Shown piece by piece: positions 5,649 to 6,587 of a DNA stretch of 6,587 nucleotides. The notes beneath the pieces are model-generated. The model was not told the DNA's origin. It did no database searches and worked only from the letters and a program-made list of their open reading frames with translations. A program made the position numbers and the translations under genes. Origin of the DNA: Blautia sp. (lineage in GTDB: Bacteria; Bacillota; Clostridia; Lachnospirales; Lachnospiraceae); assembly GCA_017515945.1 (NCBI GenBank), contig JAFWDX010000121.1:1-6587 (forward strand). The letters run 5' to 3'. The stretch's first letter is position 1, and every line of letters begins with the position of its first letter.

Positions 5649-5723
5649 GACGACTAGAACACAGGGGACGGTCCTGTGTGTGCTTTCACACACAGAACCG
5701 TCCCCTGTGTTTCTTACACTTCC
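5639..5723. repeat. Large palindrome between convergent genes, GGGGACGGT core, possible bidirectional terminator
   Basis: Bases 5658-5682 pair with 5687-5711, 25 bp with one mismatch (5673/5696) around a CTTT loop. Outside this, GGAAGTGTAAGA (5639-5650) is the exact reverse complement of 5712-5723, with seven unpaired bases (5651-5657) on one side only. The core GGGGACGGT occurs at 5664-5672 and inverted at 5697-5705, the same core as in the palindrome after murC. Each arm can also fold alone (CACAGG with CCTGTG). The outer arms include both convergent stop codons. No strong T tract is present, but position and stability suggest it stops or insulates transcription from both sides. Confidence 0.75.
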
Positions 5724-6587
5724 TCCAGTTCAATCAGGTTATACCCGATCCCTGCCGCCTCAAGGAGGGATTCCTCCCTCCGGCTGCAGGTACACAGGAT
5801 CACCTGATGACCAGCGCTCTCCAGCCACTTCAGGACAGCCGTAAGCCGTTCTTCATCATAATTTCCGAACACATCGTCCAGGATCACAGGAAATTCAGCC
5901 TTGCCGCACAGAATGTCCGCGCTCGCCATGCGCAGGGCAAAATAGACCTGCTCGATGGTTCCCCGGGACAGCCGGTCCAGAGGAACCATCCGATCCGGCA
6001 GACCCACATCGATATGAAGCGCCTCGTCAACCGCCACTTCCCGATACTTCCCGGCAGTGATCCCGGAAAGGATCTCTCCGGTACGTTCACGCAGCCGGTC
6101 TCCTACCCTGGCGTGGATCCGGCCGGAGCTGAGTCTGATCTGCTCCATGGCCAGGTTGATGGCCTCGATCTCAGTGTCTTCGGGCGTCGGAAGGCCGAAT
6201 GAGGCCTCCAGCTCAGCCGTCTCTTCGCGAAGATTCTCCAGGGCAGCCATCCGCTCTTTTTCCTGCTCCGCAAGGCCGTCCAGCACCCATTCGAGTTTTC
6301 TGGCTGTCTCCTGCCGGTCTTCCATGCGCTTCTTCCGCTTGCGCAGAACCCGGTCCAGTCTGTCCGACCGGGACCGCAGACCTGCTGCCTTTGTATATAC
6401 GATAACCGCAGCCAGCAGGCAGACTGCGCCAATGCCTCCCCAAAGTCCGAGCCAACCCTGACTGCCAAGGGTGCCGGCGATCGCGGTATAAAAACCGCTT
6501 TGTACCAGCGGACTGTCCAGCCAGGCAGCTCCGGCCAGCAGCAGACCGGCCAGCCCGATAATGGTAAAGGCCACCCCGGCCAGCCGG
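5714..6587 (-). CDS. YhaN/SMC-like membrane-associated ATPase, C-terminal part (cut by right window edge)
   Basis: Only the last 290 residues are visible; the frame is open to the window edge, so the N-terminal Walker A half is outside. Counting from the edge, two hydrophobic segments (about 2-23 and 45-66) are followed by a charged, heptad-like coiled coil (about 71-130). The ATPase C-lobe follows: ABC-type signature LSRGTIEQVYFALRMA (206-221), Walker B and D-loop FPVILDDVFGNYDEERL (232-248) and a switch segment QVILCTCSRREE (261-272). This order matches the YhaN family of AAA/SMC-like proteins, Rad50/SbcC relatives often encoded beside an SbcD/YhaO-type nuclease, in which a membrane pair sits inside the coiled-coil arm. 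The usual H-loop histidine position appears to be Cys/Ser (TCSRRE). Its precise role is uncertain. It converges on prs, sharing the hairpin between them. Confidence 0.8.
   Translation of the reverse strand, partial: RLAGVAFTIIGLAGLLLAGAAWLDSPLVQSGFYTAIAGTLGSQGWLGLWGGIGAVCLLAAVIVYTKAAGLRSRSDRLDRVLRKRKKRMEDRQETARKLEWVLDGLAEQEKERMAALENLREETAELEASFGLPTPEDTEIEAINLAMEQIRLSSGRIHARVGDRLRERTGEILSGITAGKYREVAVDEALHIDVGLPDRMVPLDRLSRGTIEQVYFALRMASADILCGKAEFPVILDDVFGNYDEERLTAVLKWLESAGHQVILCTCSRREESLLEAAGIGYNLIELEEV

Noticed and set aside
4494..5693. 399-codon minus-strand open frame opposite prs
   Set aside because: It mirrors the prs coding frame, shows no recognisable motif, and prs is clearly genuine on the + strand.

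Overview
The window looks like a chromosomal segment of a Clostridia bacterium, most likely a Lachnospiraceae-type Bacillota genome. This rests on strong AGGAGG-type ribosome sites, sigma-A-like promoters, a DnaD-domain protein followed by a DnaI/DnaC-type helicase loader, and a long divergent PRPP synthetase of the kind I associate with this family. GC looks moderate to high by eye. No phage, CRISPR or transposase gene is visible; the genes are housekeeping genes and most of the unusual content lies between them.

Layout: (1) 1-154 forms one very long interrupted hairpin with a central bubble. Its G-U pairs place the RNA on the + strand, and it is probably 6S RNA (ssrS), touching the left window edge. 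(2) 155-298 holds a possible weak terminator-like hairpin and a TATAAT promoter leading into murC (299-1678), the UDP-N-acetylmuramate--L-alanine ligase of peptidoglycan synthesis. (3) 1679-2198 is a 520-base non-coding stretch. It contains a roughly 32-bp near-perfect hairpin, a cluster of DnaA-box-like 9-mers including one perfect box, an extended -10 promoter directly after the last boxes, and a structured leader. (4) 2199-5648 carries three co-directional genes: a tandem DnaD-domain protein, a DnaI/DnaC-like AAA+ helicase loader with a Cys cluster and TTG start, and PRPP synthetase (prs). A 14-bp inverted repeat sits just outside both ends of the DnaD gene. (5) 5639-5723 is a second large hairpin, between convergent genes, sharing the GGGGACGGT core with the hairpin after murC and reaching over both stop codons. 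(6) 5714-6587 on the minus strand is the C-terminal part of a YhaN/SMC-like ATPase with two membrane segments, cut by the right edge.

How the parts fit: the DnaD protein and helicase loader probably act together to load the replicative helicase after DnaA opens the origin. Perfect or near-perfect DnaA boxes abut the promoter of that operon, so DnaA may control its own downstream partners, or the cluster may titrate DnaA. PRPP synthetase adds nucleotide precursor supply to the same unit. The best candidates for follow-up are the DnaA-box promoter, the shared GGGGACGGT palindromes (REP-like dispersed elements), and the 6S-like RNA. I see no clear evidence of a wholly new multi-gene system.
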